Under the pieces are notes generated by a model. It worked only from the letters and a program-made list of their open reading frames with translations. It was not told the DNA's origin and did no database searches. The position numbers and the translations under genes were made by a program. Of a DNA stretch of 64,000 nucleotides, positions 32,820 through 41,281 are shown one piece after another. The stretch covers positions 51,162 to 115,161 of the forward strand of contig CALVNS010000001.1 in assembly GCA_944349855.1 (NCBI GenBank), given 5' to 3'. Position 1 is the stretch's first letter, and each line of letters opens with the position of its first letter. The DNA comes from an uncultured Eubacteriales bacterium (GTDB lineage: Bacteria; Bacillota; Clostridia; Christensenellales; Aristaeellaceae).

Positions 32820-34940
32820 CTACGGTATGTCAAAGGAGACGGTCACCTGCGTGCCGGGCTCCACATACGTGCCGGCAGCGGGCTCCTGACGCGTGGCCAG
32901 TCCGCTTCCCTCGATGAGCATTTCCAGCTTGCGCGCGCGCAGCAGGCGGCTGGCCTCCACGATGGGCTGGCCCAGCACGTCCGGCACGAGCACCAGGTCC
33001 TGCGCGGTGATCGGCTCGCCCTCCGTAACGTAGAGCATCACGATCGAGCCCTCCTGCATCGTCGCGCCGGGCAGCGGCATCTGCGACAGCACGACGTCCT
33101 GCGCGCCGTCCACCATCGCCTCCAGCCCCGCCTCCTGCAGCAGCGCCTTGGCCTGAGCGACCGTGAGGCCGCGCGTCTCCGGCACCTCCACCTGCGCGCG
33201 CGTCTGCGTCTCGTAGGGCGCGACGCCCAGGTATTGCAGCGTCTCCTGCAGGATCTGCGCCGCAAAGGGCGCGGCGGTCGTCCCGCCATAGTCGACATAG
33301 ACGGACGCCTCGTTGACGATCACGAGCACGGCGATCTTGGGATCATCCGCCGGCGCGAAGCCGACGAACGAGCCAATGTGCACGTCCCGCGCAATCTTGC
33401 CGTCCTTGTATACCTGCGCCGTGCCGGTCTTGCCGCCGATGCGGTAGCCCTCGACCTGCGCATTCTTGCCACCGCCCTCGGCAACGACCGCCTCGAGCAG
33501 TTCGCGCATGGTCGCGGAGGTCTCCGCCGTGATGGGCGTTGCGACCACGTGCGGCTGCGTGCGCTCTACAACCGTGCCGTCCGCATCCAGTACCTCTTGC
33601 ACGATGTACGGGCGCATCAGCCGGCCGCCGTTGACCACCGCGCAGGCCGCGGTGATCATCTGCAGCGGCGTCACCGCCACGCTCTGGCCAAAGCCGATGC
33701 GCGCCAGGTCGACATCCTTGACGCTGGTCGCGCCGATCAGAATGCCCGCAGCCTCGCCCGGCAGGTCAATACCCGTGGTTGCGCCCAGACCGAATGCGCG
33801 CAGATAGCGGTACATCCGGTCCGTTCCCAACCGCAGCGCCAGTTCGACAAACACGGGATTGCAGGAGTTTTGCAGCGCCTGCGCCATCGTCTGTGCGCCG
33901 TGCGGATTGCCCCAACAGCGGATGGTGTCGCCGCTGACCGTGATGCGCCCGGAACAATAGAAGGCATCCTCCGGCGTCGTCACCCCGCTGTCAATGGCTG
34001 CAGCTGCGGTGAGCATCTTGAACGTGGAGCCCGGCTCGTATGCGTCGCTGATCGTCGTGATGCGCATCAGGCTTTGCAGGGCCTGCGCGTCGTCGCGCGG
34101 CGGGTCGTTGGGGTCGTAGTCGGGCTTCATGGACATGGCGAGCACTGCGCCCGTGTTCACGTCCATGACGATGGCCTGTACGCTGGCGGCCTCATTGACC
34201 TCAATGCACTCGCGCAGCGCGCGCTCCACAAAGCTCTGGATCTCGCGGTCGATGGTCAGCCGCAGGGTGTTGCCCGGCGTGGCGGGGATGTACTGGCGCT
34301 CGCCGTCCGCCAGCGTGCGGGCCCTTGCGTCCACCTCGGAGACGATCTTGCCCGGCTCACCGGCAAGATAGTCCTCATAGTACTGTTCCAACCCGGACTG
34401 CCCCACGCTGTCCACATTGGTCAGGCCCAGCACCTGCGAAAGATACGCCCCCATAGGATACCATCTTTTTGTATCTTCGTCAAAGGAAAGTCCCTTGAGC
34501 GCCCCGGTTTTTTGCATTTCCTCCCGCTCGCGCAGGTCGCGCAGCGTGTCGACGTCCTCGCGCGACACCTGCCGCTTGAGAATGACGGACGATTTGGTCT
34601 TGTCCGAAACCCTGTCAATCACGGTTTCCTCATCCAAGCCCAGCACTTCGCCCAGCACCTGCGCCATGCCCTCGGGGTTTTCCACCAGCTGTGGATTTGC
34701 GCTGACGATGTAGGCCGTGGTGCTTTGCACAAGCAGCTTGCCGTTGCGGTCTGTGATATCTCCGCGCTGCGCGGCGACGATGCCGCTGCGCGTCCACTGA
34801 CTGACGCCACGCGCAGTCAGTTCCTCTGCACGCAACACCTGCAGCTGAAACAGGCGCGCGCACAGCGTAAGAAAAAGGAGGCAGAACCCGACCGTCAGCC
34901 AGATTAGACGCTTTCGTACAGTCATCCCCGGCGATAACAA
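32820..34940 (-). CDS. SpoVD/FtsI-type class B penicillin-binding protein with PASTA domains
   Basis: Bitopic transpeptidase of septal or spore wall synthesis, partner of the SEDS protein; about 706 aa. One N-terminal membrane helix, a dimerisation domain (RGDITDRNGKLL), then the transpeptidase domain with YEPGSTFK (S-x-x-K, about 304-308), SCN and KTGTAQ. Two PASTA repeats end the protein (ETRGLTVAQAKALLQEAGL and VPDVLGQPIVEASRLL). The TTG at 34940 has GGAGGGGG 8 nt upstream and is preferred; the ATG at 34925 has only a GGGG touching it. Which of FtsI and SpoVD it equals cannot be told alone. Confidence 0.93.
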   Translation of the reverse strand: MLSPGMTVRKRLIWLTVGFCLLFLTLCARLFQLQVLRAEELTARGVSQWTRSGIVAAQRGDITDRNGKLLVQSTTAYIVSANPQLVENPEGMAQVLGEVLGLDEETVIDRVSDKTKSSVILKRQVSREDVDTLRDLREREEMQKTGALKGLSFDEDTKRWYPMGAYLSQVLGLTNVDSVGQSGLEQYYEDYLAGEPGKIVSEVDARARTLADGERQYIPATPGNTLRLTIDREIQSFVERALRECIEVNEAASVQAIVMDVNTGAVLAMSMKPDYDPNDPPRDDAQALQSLMRITTISDAYEPGSTFKMLTAAAAIDSGVTTPEDAFYCSGRITVSGDTIRCWGNPHGAQTMAQALQNSCNPVFVELALRLGTDRMYRYLRAFGLGATTGIDLPGEAAGILIGATSVKDVDLARIGFGQSVAVTPLQMITAACAVVNGGRLMRPYIVQEVLDADGTVVERTQPHVVATPITAETSATMRELLEAVVAEGGGKNAQVEGYRIGGKTGTAQVYKDGKIARDVHIGSFVGFAPADDPKIAVLVIVNEASVYVDYGGTTAAPFAAQILQETLQYLGVAPYETQTRAQVEVPETRGLTVAQAKALLQEAGLEAMVDGAQDVVLSQMPLPGATMQEGSIVMLYVTEGEPITAQDLVLVPDVLGQPIVEASRLLRARKLEMLIEGSGLATRQEPAAGTYVEPGTQVTVSFDIP

Positions 34941-34966
34941 GCCGCATTCCCCCTCCACAGGGGCCG

Positions 34967-35491
34967 CTATTTGAGCAGTCCCAAGATCACGCCGAGCCAA
35001 TCGATGCTTTCCTGCGTCGTTTCATCCCGCGTGTCTTGTGCTTCATTCACTTGTATGGGCTGCGAAAGGGCGATGCTGAAGACCTGTTGGGTCGTGGGCT
35101 TGATCATGCCCAGCTTGTTGACGGCGTAGTTGCGGATCATCTCCCCGTCGGTCGCCTCGGTGAGCTCCTGGCTGAGCAGCAGGTTGTTCTCACGCTCCTG
35201 ACGGATGCTCGTCTGCAGGCTCTCAATATCCTTCTGCAGCTGGGCCGAGTAGGCGATCTGGCTGAGCGACATGAAGCACGCCGCGCACAGCACGCCCGCC
35301 AGCGCGACGACCGCTGCTGCCGTCAGAGACGGCCGGCGGCGCGCCGGCTCCTCCTTTGCGCGCCGTCTGGGTGGGGGCGCGCCGCGCCCCTCTTCCTCCT
35401 TCCAGGCGGGCTGGGGCGTCAAGGCGTTGGCGCCATCCACGACCGGCATGGCATAGGCGACCTGCCGCACCCGCCTGACATGCTCTGCCAT
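34967..35491 (-). CDS. ftsL: FtsL-like divisome protein
   Basis: A 174-aa bitopic protein in the usual ftsL position. A long basic, Pro-rich cytoplasmic part (residues 1-55, RRRAKEEPARRRP) leads into one membrane helix (56-78), then a coiled coil (QLQKDIESLQTSIRQERENN) and YAVNKLGMIKP, the septum-formation-initiator end motif. The C-terminal 30 residues are an unusual extension ending hydrophobic. GGAGGGGG precedes the ATG. Sequence identity of FtsL is low across bacteria, so position supports the call. Confidence 0.85.
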   Translation of the reverse strand: MAEHVRRVRQVAYAMPVVDGANALTPQPAWKEEEGRGAPPPRRRAKEEPARRRPSLTAAAVVALAGVLCAACFMSLSQIAYSAQLQKDIESLQTSIRQERENNLLLSQELTEATDGEMIRNYAVNKLGMIKPTTQQVFSIALSQPIQVNEAQDTRDETTQESIDWLGVILGLLK

Positions 35492-35557
35492 CAGTGTATT
35501 CCCCCTCCTGCCGGTCGAGAACCGCCGCGCGGCGCCCGACCGCTATTGCACCACCGT

Positions 35558-36001
35558 TCAGTACCTTTCTTCCATGTGCGCCAGCAGGTCTGCAAAGTCC
35601 ATCTCGGCCTCCTGCTCCTGCTTCTGATAACGCGCCGCATCCCAAATTTCGATGTGGTCATTCATGCCCACGAATACGAGTTCGCGCGTAAGGCCCACCT
35701 TGCTGCGCAGCTTCTGCGGCAGCAGGATGCGCCCCTGCGCGTCCATGACATTGCCCGTATATGCATTTCCCATGATGTAGCGAACGTACATCATGCCCTT
35801 GACGTCCGTGCTGCGCACCTGCGACAGGCGCGCCTTGATCTCCTCCCACTTTTCCAGCGGATAGAGCGCAAGCGCCGTATTCTCACTGTTCAGGGCGATG
35901 GTGAACTGTTCGCCGAGCTGTTCGCGCAGGGACACCGGGATGATCACGCGCCCTTTGCTGTCGAGGCTGTGCTCGAAGGAACCCGCAAAGTCCGCCGCCA
36001 T
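35558..36001 (-). CDS. mraZ: transcriptional regulator MraZ
   Basis: AbrB-like DNA-binding protein that regulates its own dcw operon; 147 aa. Seen: two SpoVT/AbrB repeats with the DSKGRVIIP-LRE and DAQGRILLPQKLR motifs (DxKGR-type). First gene of the cluster. Its promoter carries the typical 10-bp-spaced boxes. The next gene is ftsL only 66 nt away, so rsmH (mraW), usually second, is missing. Confidence 0.97.
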   Translation of the reverse strand: MAADFAGSFEHSLDSKGRVIIPVSLREQLGEQFTIALNSENTALALYPLEKWEEIKARLSQVRSTDVKGMMYVRYIMGNAYTGNVMDAQGRILLPQKLRSKVGLTRELVFVGMNDHIEIWDAARYQKQEQEAEMDFADLLAHMEERY

Positions 36002-36053
36002 CCCGAATCCCCCCTCCCGGCCCCTTGCCCTCTACTTTGTGGAACTAATCTCT

Positions 36054-36082
36054 TTTATACACCACTTCCCTCCACTTTTCAA
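36054..36082 (-). promoter_or_regulatory. dcw promoter with MraZ boxes in the spacer
   Basis: Minus strand TTGAAA (36077-36082), 17-bp spacer, TATAAA (36054-36059). The spacer holds two direct repeats AAAGTGG and GAAGTGG starting 10 bp apart (36073-36079 and 36062-36068). A weaker AAAGTAG is at 36032-36038. Spacing and sequence match known MraZ boxes, so autoregulation by promoter occlusion is likely. Confidence 0.8.
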
Positions 36083-36395
36083 GTGCTTTTCAAAAAAAAG
36101 AGTATGACGATACTGTGCGTGTCCGTAATAGTTTCTTCACATTTACAAAAAAAGAAAGCCGCCGGACCGTTTGTCCGGCGGGATGCGACAGAGCGTTCCC
36201 CATCGCCCAAAAACGTTGAAATATCAAGCTTTTTGTCGATTCCTCAACATCTTCCCGTCTGCCGGACTCCTTCCCCTATATATTGTATTTGCGTCATTTT
36301 TATGAAGATATGGCGGGTAGATATTGCGCAATTATGTTTTATTTTATATAACAAAAATGTTGACATTCCCATTTTCGGATTTCTCTTCCAAAAAG
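36083..36395. other. AT-rich intergenic region, possible small RNA
   Basis: About 310 bp without a gene between the dcw promoter and the phosphoesterase terminator. It is far richer in A+T than the rest of the window, mostly at 36285-36400. On the minus strand it ends with a strong intrinsic terminator (36144-36181), so a transcript of about 150-200 nt could start near 36330 and stop there. No convincing promoter, ribosome binding site or protein longer than about 17 codons is seen. Confidence 0.4.
36144..36181 (-). terminator. orphan terminator upstream of mraZ
   Basis: A 9-bp perfect stem (36159-36167 / 36173-36181) followed by CTTTCTTTTTTT on the minus strand; no gene ends here. Confidence 0.75.
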
Positions 36396-36430
36396 CCAAA
36401 AAATAAAAGCGGCCCGTCTCCACGGACCGC
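36396..36430 (-). terminator. terminator of the phosphoesterase gene
   Basis: A 9-bp stem with one G-U pair (36409-36417 / 36422-36430) and TTTTATTTTTT on the minus strand. Confidence 0.75.
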
Positions 36431-36433
36431 AGA

Positions 36434-37120
36434 TCAATATGCAATTTCGTGCAGCGCAAAGCCCAGCGCATCGCACGACACCAGGTGGTAGCGCACGCCT
36501 TCGAACGCGCCGTTGAACGCGCGCGACGTGCTCGCCCCATGCAGGTGTCCATAGACCGCCACGCACACGCCATACTCGCTCAACAGGCGCGTAAATCCCG
36601 TCTGTTCCGGCGGCTCGGGGAAGGGCGGGTAGTGCAACATGGCGACGATGGGCGCGTCTGCGGACAGCCTGCGCGCATCCTTGAGGGAGAGCGCAAGGCG
36701 CTGCACCTCGCGTTCGTGGATCTTGCGGTCCTGAGGATCGTCGCATGCGCACAGCCAGCCGCGCGTTCCGGCAAAGAGTGTGCCGGAGAGCAACAGCGCA
36801 TCGTTTTGCAGCGCATAGAAGCCCTCCGGCAGCGCTGCGCGCAGGCGCGCCAGCGAACTCCACCAGTAGTCGTGATTGCCGCGCAGGAGGATCTTGCGTC
36901 CCGGCAGAGCCGCGATGCGCTCCAGATCGGGCAGGGCGTCGCGCAGCTGCATCGCCCAGGAGGTATCTCCCGGCAAAAGCACGACGTCCTCCTCGGTCAC
37001 GCGCGCGCGCCAATCTTCGCTGATGCGCTCGAAGTGGTTTTCCCAATGCGCGCCGAATACGTCCATGGGCTTGACGTCGCCGCCGGGCAGGTGAAGATCC
37101 GCGATCGCAAAGATTTTCAT
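36434..37120 (-). CDS. metallophosphoesterase
   Basis: Cytosolic calcineurin-like phosphoesterase, 228 aa. Metal-site motifs in order: DLHL (Asp8, His10), PGDTSW, RGNHDYWW, MLHYPPF and YGHLHGAS. This is the full set for a binuclear metal site; the substrate (nucleotide, protein or lipid phosphate) is not evident. It follows the zinc-ribbon gene by 27 nt in the same direction. Confidence 0.9.
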   Translation of the reverse strand: MKIFAIADLHLPGGDVKPMDVFGAHWENHFERISEDWRARVTEEDVVLLPGDTSWAMQLRDALPDLERIAALPGRKILLRGNHDYWWSSLARLRAALPEGFYALQNDALLLSGTLFAGTRGWLCACDDPQDRKIHEREVQRLALSLKDARRLSADAPIVAMLHYPPFPEPPEQTGFTRLLSEYGVCVAVYGHLHGASTSRAFNGAFEGVRYHLVSCDALGFALHEIAY

Positions 37121-37147
37121 GTCTGCGCGCGGCCTCCCATCCGCCTC

Positions 37148-37564
37148 TTACATCTGTTCTTCATCGTCTTCCTCGCGACGCGCGTTCTCCTCTTCCTCCT
37201 CGGCCGTCTCCTCCAGGGAGAGCTCACGGTCGATCTCGCCCAGCTCTCGGTCCGGGATATCAGTGGAAAGGTCCGGCGTGATCTCATCCATCATGCTCAC
37301 GCCTTCCAGCTCCAGCTCTGCACCGGCGGCGGCGTCTTCACCGTCCTCGGCATCGGACGCCCTGTCGGGGTTTTTGCCCAGCTCCTTGAGGCAGAACAGG
37401 CACATGTCCTTTCCCGGGAGCGCGGGGTTCTCATTGCACACCGAGCACAACTCGAACAGATCGTCCTTCATTTCGCCTTTCATTTCCCGCTTGCACACCG
37501 AGCAATACTGCTCGCCCTCCTGGATGTAATTCAATTCGCAGCGCGGGCATTTGATGAATCCCAT
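37148..37564 (-). CDS. zinc-ribbon protein with acidic tail
   Basis: A 138-aa cytosolic protein. Four CxxC pairs in the first 60 residues (CPRC, CSVC, CSVC, CLFC) suggest two zinc ribbons. The rest is an extremely acidic, low-complexity tail (many Glu/Asp) that looks disordered. Function unknown; such proteins often bind nucleic acids or partner proteins. ATG at 37564 is 7 nt from GGGAGG; a TTG two codons earlier is less well placed. Confidence 0.7.
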   Translation of the reverse strand: MGFIKCPRCELNYIQEGEQYCSVCKREMKGEMKDDLFELCSVCNENPALPGKDMCLFCLKELGKNPDRASDAEDGEDAAAGAELELEGVSMMDEITPDLSTDIPDRELGEIDRELSLEETAEEEEENARREEDDEEQM

Positions 37565-37638
37565 TGACAAGCCTCCCCGTGGTCTGGCTGCGCGCCCCTT
37601 CCGGCAGGGATTGCCTTGGAAGCGCGCTTCCTTTTAAA

Positions 37639-37667
37639 TTGATCTTTCATTTCGAATCTGTTACGAT
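37639..37667 (+). promoter_or_regulatory. sigma-A promoter of the CAP-domain gene
   Basis: TTGATC (37639-37644), 17-bp spacer, TACGAT (37662-37667), 45 bp before the start. Confidence 0.6.
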
Positions 37668-37693
37668 TCTATTACAGCGCTTGAACGTGCCAA
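37666..37693 (-). promoter_or_regulatory. candidate promoter of the zinc-ribbon/phosphoesterase pair
   Basis: Minus strand TTGGCA (37688-37693), 16-bp spacer, TAGAAT (37666-37671). The -10 touches the divergent CAP-gene -10. Confidence 0.4.
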
Positions 37694-37711
37694 GCAGAAG
37701 GAGGTACCCAG

Positions 37712-38233
37712 ATGAACGCAAGAACCATCGCATTCTGTACGCTGCTCGCCGCGCTGCTCAGCGCGCCAGGCGGCGCGCCTGCAGAGGAGCGCCTTTCCGT
37801 CTCCTCGCTGGCAACACCTTCCGCAACTGTCGGTCATTATACTATAGGTTCGGCTTCAGCGCAAGAGCAAGAAGCATATAATTATTTGACGGAGGACCGA
37901 AACCGCTACGGCCTGCCCACGCTGCCGCTCGATCCTACGCTTTGCGCGCTGGCCAGACTCAAGTCGCAGGACATGATCGACGGCGGATACTTCGCACACA
38001 CCTCGCCCACGCTCGGCAACGCCTCGCAGATGCTGCGCGATTACGGCTATTCGTTCACATCGGTAGGCGAGAACATCGCACGGCATGCGACTGTGCTCAA
38101 GGCGCATGCGGCGTTTCTGAGCAGCGAAGACCATCGGCGCACCATGATGAGCACCTCGTGGACGAAGGTGGGCATCGGCGTTGCGCTGGATGCGGACGGA
38201 AACGCCTACGTCACGGAGCTATTCGTGCGTTGA
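37712..38233 (+). CDS. secreted CAP-domain protein (YkwD-like)
   Basis: A 173-aa exported protein of the CAP/SCP superfamily. The signal peptide (about 1-25, ending APA) leads into a short linker and a single CAP domain: YNYLTEDRNRYGLPTLPLD, LCALARLKSQDM, the His of GYFAHTSP, GENIARH, and SEDHRRTMM-W-KVGIGVA. Typical of YkwD-like proteins in spore-formers, function unknown. GAAGGAGG precedes the ATG. Monocistronic with a terminator. Confidence 0.88.
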   Translation: MNARTIAFCTLLAALLSAPGGAPAEERLSVSSLATPSATVGHYTIGSASAQEQEAYNYLTEDRNRYGLPTLPLDPTLCALARLKSQDMIDGGYFAHTSPTLGNASQMLRDYGYSFTSVGENIARHATVLKAHAAFLSSEDHRRTMMSTSWTKVGIGVALDADGNAYVTELFVR

Positions 38234-38252
38234 CCCCTCCACGCGCCTCAAA

Positions 38253-38284
38253 CGCCCGGGATGAAAGATCCCGGGCGCTCTTTG
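38253..38284 (+). terminator. terminator of the CAP-domain gene
   Basis: A 10-bp stem (38253-38262 / 38268-38277) with GAAAG loop and CTCTTT after it. Confidence 0.7.
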
Positions 38285-38381
38285 GTTCAATGCGTCTCCA
38301 AAATGGGCGAAACCTCCACTTCATCGTCCATTCGCGCAAAATGCGGCATACTGTCGCGACCGATCCGGCCTTTCATTCCAT

Positions 38382-38786
38382 TTACGGGTTCTTCTCCTCC
38401 ACAAATACATAGGGCGCAATCTGTGCGGCCCGCACCTGGCCGATTCCCGGCACGTTGTCCAGCTCCTCCACGCTGCAAAACCCGCCATGTTCCTCTCGAT
38501 AGGCGATGATGCGCTCGGCCGTCGCCTCGCCAACGCCCGGGATCGCCGTGAGCATCCAGGCGTCCACTCGGTTCAGATCCAGACGCCCGCGCACGGTCGA
38601 CTCCGGCGTCGGGCTGGGCCTGCGGGTTGGCAATTCAACCGGCGCAGGCGATGGGGAGGGCAAGGGATTCAGCACAGGCAGGCGAGACACGGCGCACAGC
38701 GCGCACAGGAGGGCGACGTACAGGCCGAACACGATCAGGCGGTGCATGCCCACGCTCGTCAGCGCAAAACGCCCGATGCGCCTCAT
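38382..38786 (-). CDS. membrane-anchored ComEA-like helix-hairpin-helix protein
   Basis: A 134-aa protein with one N-terminal membrane helix (about 15-35), a Pro/Ser/Thr-rich linker and a C-terminal (HhH)2 unit (LNRVDAWMLTAIPGVGEATA and ELDNVPGIGQVRAAQI), the DNA-binding part of ComEA. Unlike standard ComEA it has no SLBB domain between anchor and HhH. Its ATG overlaps the capA stop by 4 nt. Possible role in surface DNA binding is inference; no comEC is nearby. Confidence 0.8.
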   Translation of the reverse strand: MRRIGRFALTSVGMHRLIVFGLYVALLCALCAVSRLPVLNPLPSPSPAPVELPTRRPSPTPESTVRGRLDLNRVDAWMLTAIPGVGEATAERIIAYREEHGGFCSVEELDNVPGIGQVRAAQIAPYVFVEEKNP

Positions 38787-40135
38787 GTTTCCGGGCGCGA
38801 GAGATCCCGCGCATCCTCTCCGACCGTCTCCACCACCGCTTCCCGGGCGCTCTGAATCGCCTTTTGCGTCGAGGTATCCAATGCGTAGATGTAGCTCTCA
38901 TCCGCGCATGCGAGGATTCGGTAGTCGTATTGCTCGCCTTGCCGTATGCGCTGGATATACGTGGGCATGTATCCGACCTCGTCAAAGCGGATTGTGCGCG
39001 TCTGCGGATCGTAGGTGAAGCGCACCTGCAGCACCATGCCCGCGGTGTTCTGTGCCTCGCGCGAGTCGGTCAGAAAGCTGCCCAACGAATAGGCGACGTA
39101 CGCATCGTGCTGCGCGCCGTCCGAGCGCGTGACGGTCATCTTCTCCACAGGCTGTACGACGTTGGGATGCGCGCCGAGGATCAGGTCCGCCCCTGCCTCG
39201 GCCAAAGCGCGCGCGAGGCTGCGCGTATGGGAGGCCACCTCTTCCTTGTTTTTGGTGCCCCAGTGCGGCAGCACAATGACGACGTCCGCCCCCGCCTTGC
39301 GCGCGTTTCCGATATCGCGAACCATATCGCTCTGACGGATCACCGACACGCCCTCGCGCTGGGACGCGCGCGTGCGCTCCATGGTATTGTCGCTGAACCC
39401 ATAGGTGTAGGCGAGCACGGCGATCTGCACGCCGTTGATCTTGATCATCTGCGCGCTGCCCACCTGCTCGGGATCCACATAGGCGCCCGCGGCGATCATG
39501 CCGCGGTTTTCCAGCTGCATGATCGTCTGCCGCAGGCCGTCCTCGCCCTTTTCCAGGGCGTATTCGCTGGCGAGGGAGAGCAGGTCAAAGCCGCTGTCGC
39601 GGATGGCGTCGAGCAGCGCGTCGGGGGCGTTGTAGTTGCTGTATCCCGCCTCTTCTCCCGCGAAATACGTCTCGATCGTACCCAGGGTCAGGTCGGCCTG
39701 GGAGACGTAGGGCTTGACGCGTCCGAACAGGGCGGAAAAGTCATACGTTCCGCTCTCCTCGTCGTAGCCGCTCTGGCGGATGTTCTTGGGCGCGTAGATC
39801 GAGCCGACGGCGCTGAGCGTCACAGTGCGCTGTTGCGGCGCCGCCGTCGGCGCAGCGGAGGGCTGGGGCGCCGCCTCCGGCACGGCGGTCTCCTGCGGGA
39901 CGCCGCTTGCCTGCGCGGCGCTGGCTTCCGGCGCCGCGCCCACCGGCGCAGGTCTGCCGCCCGCATACTGGCGGAACGTCTCCGCCATCCGCTCGAAGAA
40001 CCGTCCGGTCTGCAGCCGCAGATCATCCCCGGCGATATAGCCGATCGTCGCGCCCGCGAGTCCCAGCGCCCCGATGGTCAGCACGAGCATCAGAATCGTG
40101 CCAAAGGAAATACGCCGCCTGCGCCTTCTGGCCAT
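38783..40135 (-). CDS. CapA family protein
   Basis: A 450-aa membrane-anchored metallophosphoesterase-like protein of the CapA/PgsA family, associated with poly-gamma-glutamate or other surface polymers. A basic N-terminus (ARRRRRRI), a membrane helix (about 10-35) and a Pro/Ala-rich linker precede the CapA domain: TLSAVGSIYAPKN, ADLTLGTIETYFAG, IVVLPHWGTKNKEEV, LILGAHPNVVQPVEK and VAYSLGSFLTD. ATG at 40135 is 7 nt from GGAGG. No other capB/capC genes are near. Confidence 0.87.
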   Translation of the reverse strand: MARRRRRRISFGTILMLVLTIGALGLAGATIGYIAGDDLRLQTGRFFERMAETFRQYAGGRPAPVGAAPEASAAQASGVPQETAVPEAAPQPSAAPTAAPQQRTVTLSAVGSIYAPKNIRQSGYDEESGTYDFSALFGRVKPYVSQADLTLGTIETYFAGEEAGYSNYNAPDALLDAIRDSGFDLLSLASEYALEKGEDGLRQTIMQLENRGMIAAGAYVDPEQVGSAQMIKINGVQIAVLAYTYGFSDNTMERTRASQREGVSVIRQSDMVRDIGNARKAGADVVIVLPHWGTKNKEEVASHTRSLARALAEAGADLILGAHPNVVQPVEKMTVTRSDGAQHDAYVAYSLGSFLTDSREAQNTAGMVLQVRFTYDPQTRTIRFDEVGYMPTYIQRIRQGEQYDYRILACADESYIYALDTSTQKAIQSAREAVVETVGEDARDLSRPET

Positions 40136-40172
40136 GAACACACCTCCTCACCCGCACGCCGGGCGCGCATCG

Positions 40173-41243
40173 TCAAAAGAAATTGGGCCGCTCGTTTCCA
40201 TGTGCGTTTTCACGCAGCAGGATCTCCATGCGGGTGAAATAGCTCGGCTGCGTCGGCTCCCATCCGTGCATCAGATGGCGCGCCAGCAGCTTGAGCGAAT
40301 AGTAGCCCTGCGAAAAGGGATCCTGCAAAATGCTCGCGTCGATGACGCCTTCACGGATGTACTGAGCGATCTCGTCGTCGGTATCAAACCCCACCAGGCG
40401 CACGCGCTCCTGCAGGCCGCGCTCGACCAGAAAGCCGGACGCCGCCAGGAGGGCCACCGACGTCGTGCCGTAGATGCCTGCAAGGTCGGGGTGCGCGTTG
40501 AAGACCTCGCCCAGCAGGTTGCGCATGGTGAACTCCTCGTCCTGGTACTCGTACGGCCCGACGAGCAGCATGTCGGGATATCGCTCGCGCGTGACGCGAA
40601 TAAAGCCGTTGAGGCGCTCCTCGTGGCCCCAGACCTCGCGAAAGCCCGTGAAGAGCGCGACCTTGCCGCGCCCGTGCAGGAACTCGCCCATGATATTGGC
40701 CGCCACGCGCCCGGAGCTGAACTGATCCTGGCCGACAAACAGCAATCGCTTGCTGCCCACGGCATCCGAGTTGATGGTGATCACGGTCTTGCCTGCATCC
40801 ACGAACGCGTTGATCGTCTCGTTGAGCGCGGTGGGATGCGCAGCCGCGAGGATCAGCGCGTCCCAACCGTCCATGCGCTCGGCCAACTGCGCGAGGATCT
40901 GTTTCTGGCTCATCAAACTGTGGCGGACGGTATGCATGCGCTCCAGCGTCACGCCATAGCTGGCCAGCTCGCGCAGCGCGGCGCTCATGCCCGTGGAAAT
41001 CTCGTTGAAGAAGGCCTCGTTCTTGGCCGGATAGAGCGCGACGACATGCGCCTTCTGGCTGCGGGAGAGCGTGCTGGCCAACACATTGGGACGGTAGCCG
41101 AGCTTATCCGCCATCTCCAGGACCTGACGGCGTGTGTTTTCATTGATGCGCCCGCGGTTTTTCAGTGCGCGATCCACCGTGCCGATGGAGATCCCCAGCT
41201 TCTCGGCGATGGTCTTCATCGTGGGTTTTTCCTGACTGCTCAC
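40173..41243 (-). CDS. LacI-family transcriptional regulator
   Basis: A 356-aa repressor-type protein: LacI HTH at residues 9-30 (MKTIAEKLGISIGTVDRAL), hinge region (YRPNVLASTL), then a periplasmic-binding-like sensor domain (peripl_BP_4 type, DALILAAAHPTALNETI, VGFDTDDEIAQYIREG, ILQDPFSQGYYS). The sensor resembles sugar (ribose/inositol type) binders. GTG at 41243 has GGAGG 6 nt upstream. It precedes capA by 37 nt on the same strand, so it may control or be co-expressed with it. Confidence 0.9.
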   Translation of the reverse strand: MSSQEKPTMKTIAEKLGISIGTVDRALKNRGRINENTRRQVLEMADKLGYRPNVLASTLSRSQKAHVVALYPAKNEAFFNEISTGMSAALRELASYGVTLERMHTVRHSLMSQKQILAQLAERMDGWDALILAAAHPTALNETINAFVDAGKTVITINSDAVGSKRLLFVGQDQFSSGRVAANIMGEFLHGRGKVALFTGFREVWGHEERLNGFIRVTRERYPDMLLVGPYEYQDEEFTMRNLLGEVFNAHPDLAGIYGTTSVALLAASGFLVERGLQERVRLVGFDTDDEIAQYIREGVIDASILQDPFSQGYYSLKLLARHLMHGWEPTQPSYFTRMEILLRENAHGNERPNFF

Positions 41244-41281
41244 GGCTTGCCTCCGCCTCCGCGTAAAAAATCGGTACGTGT

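Noticed and set aside
31728-34907. Open plus-strand frame of over 1000 codons opposite murE and spoVD
   Set aside because: Composition is typical of antisense GC-rich shadow, there is no ribosome binding site, and the minus-strand genes are certain.
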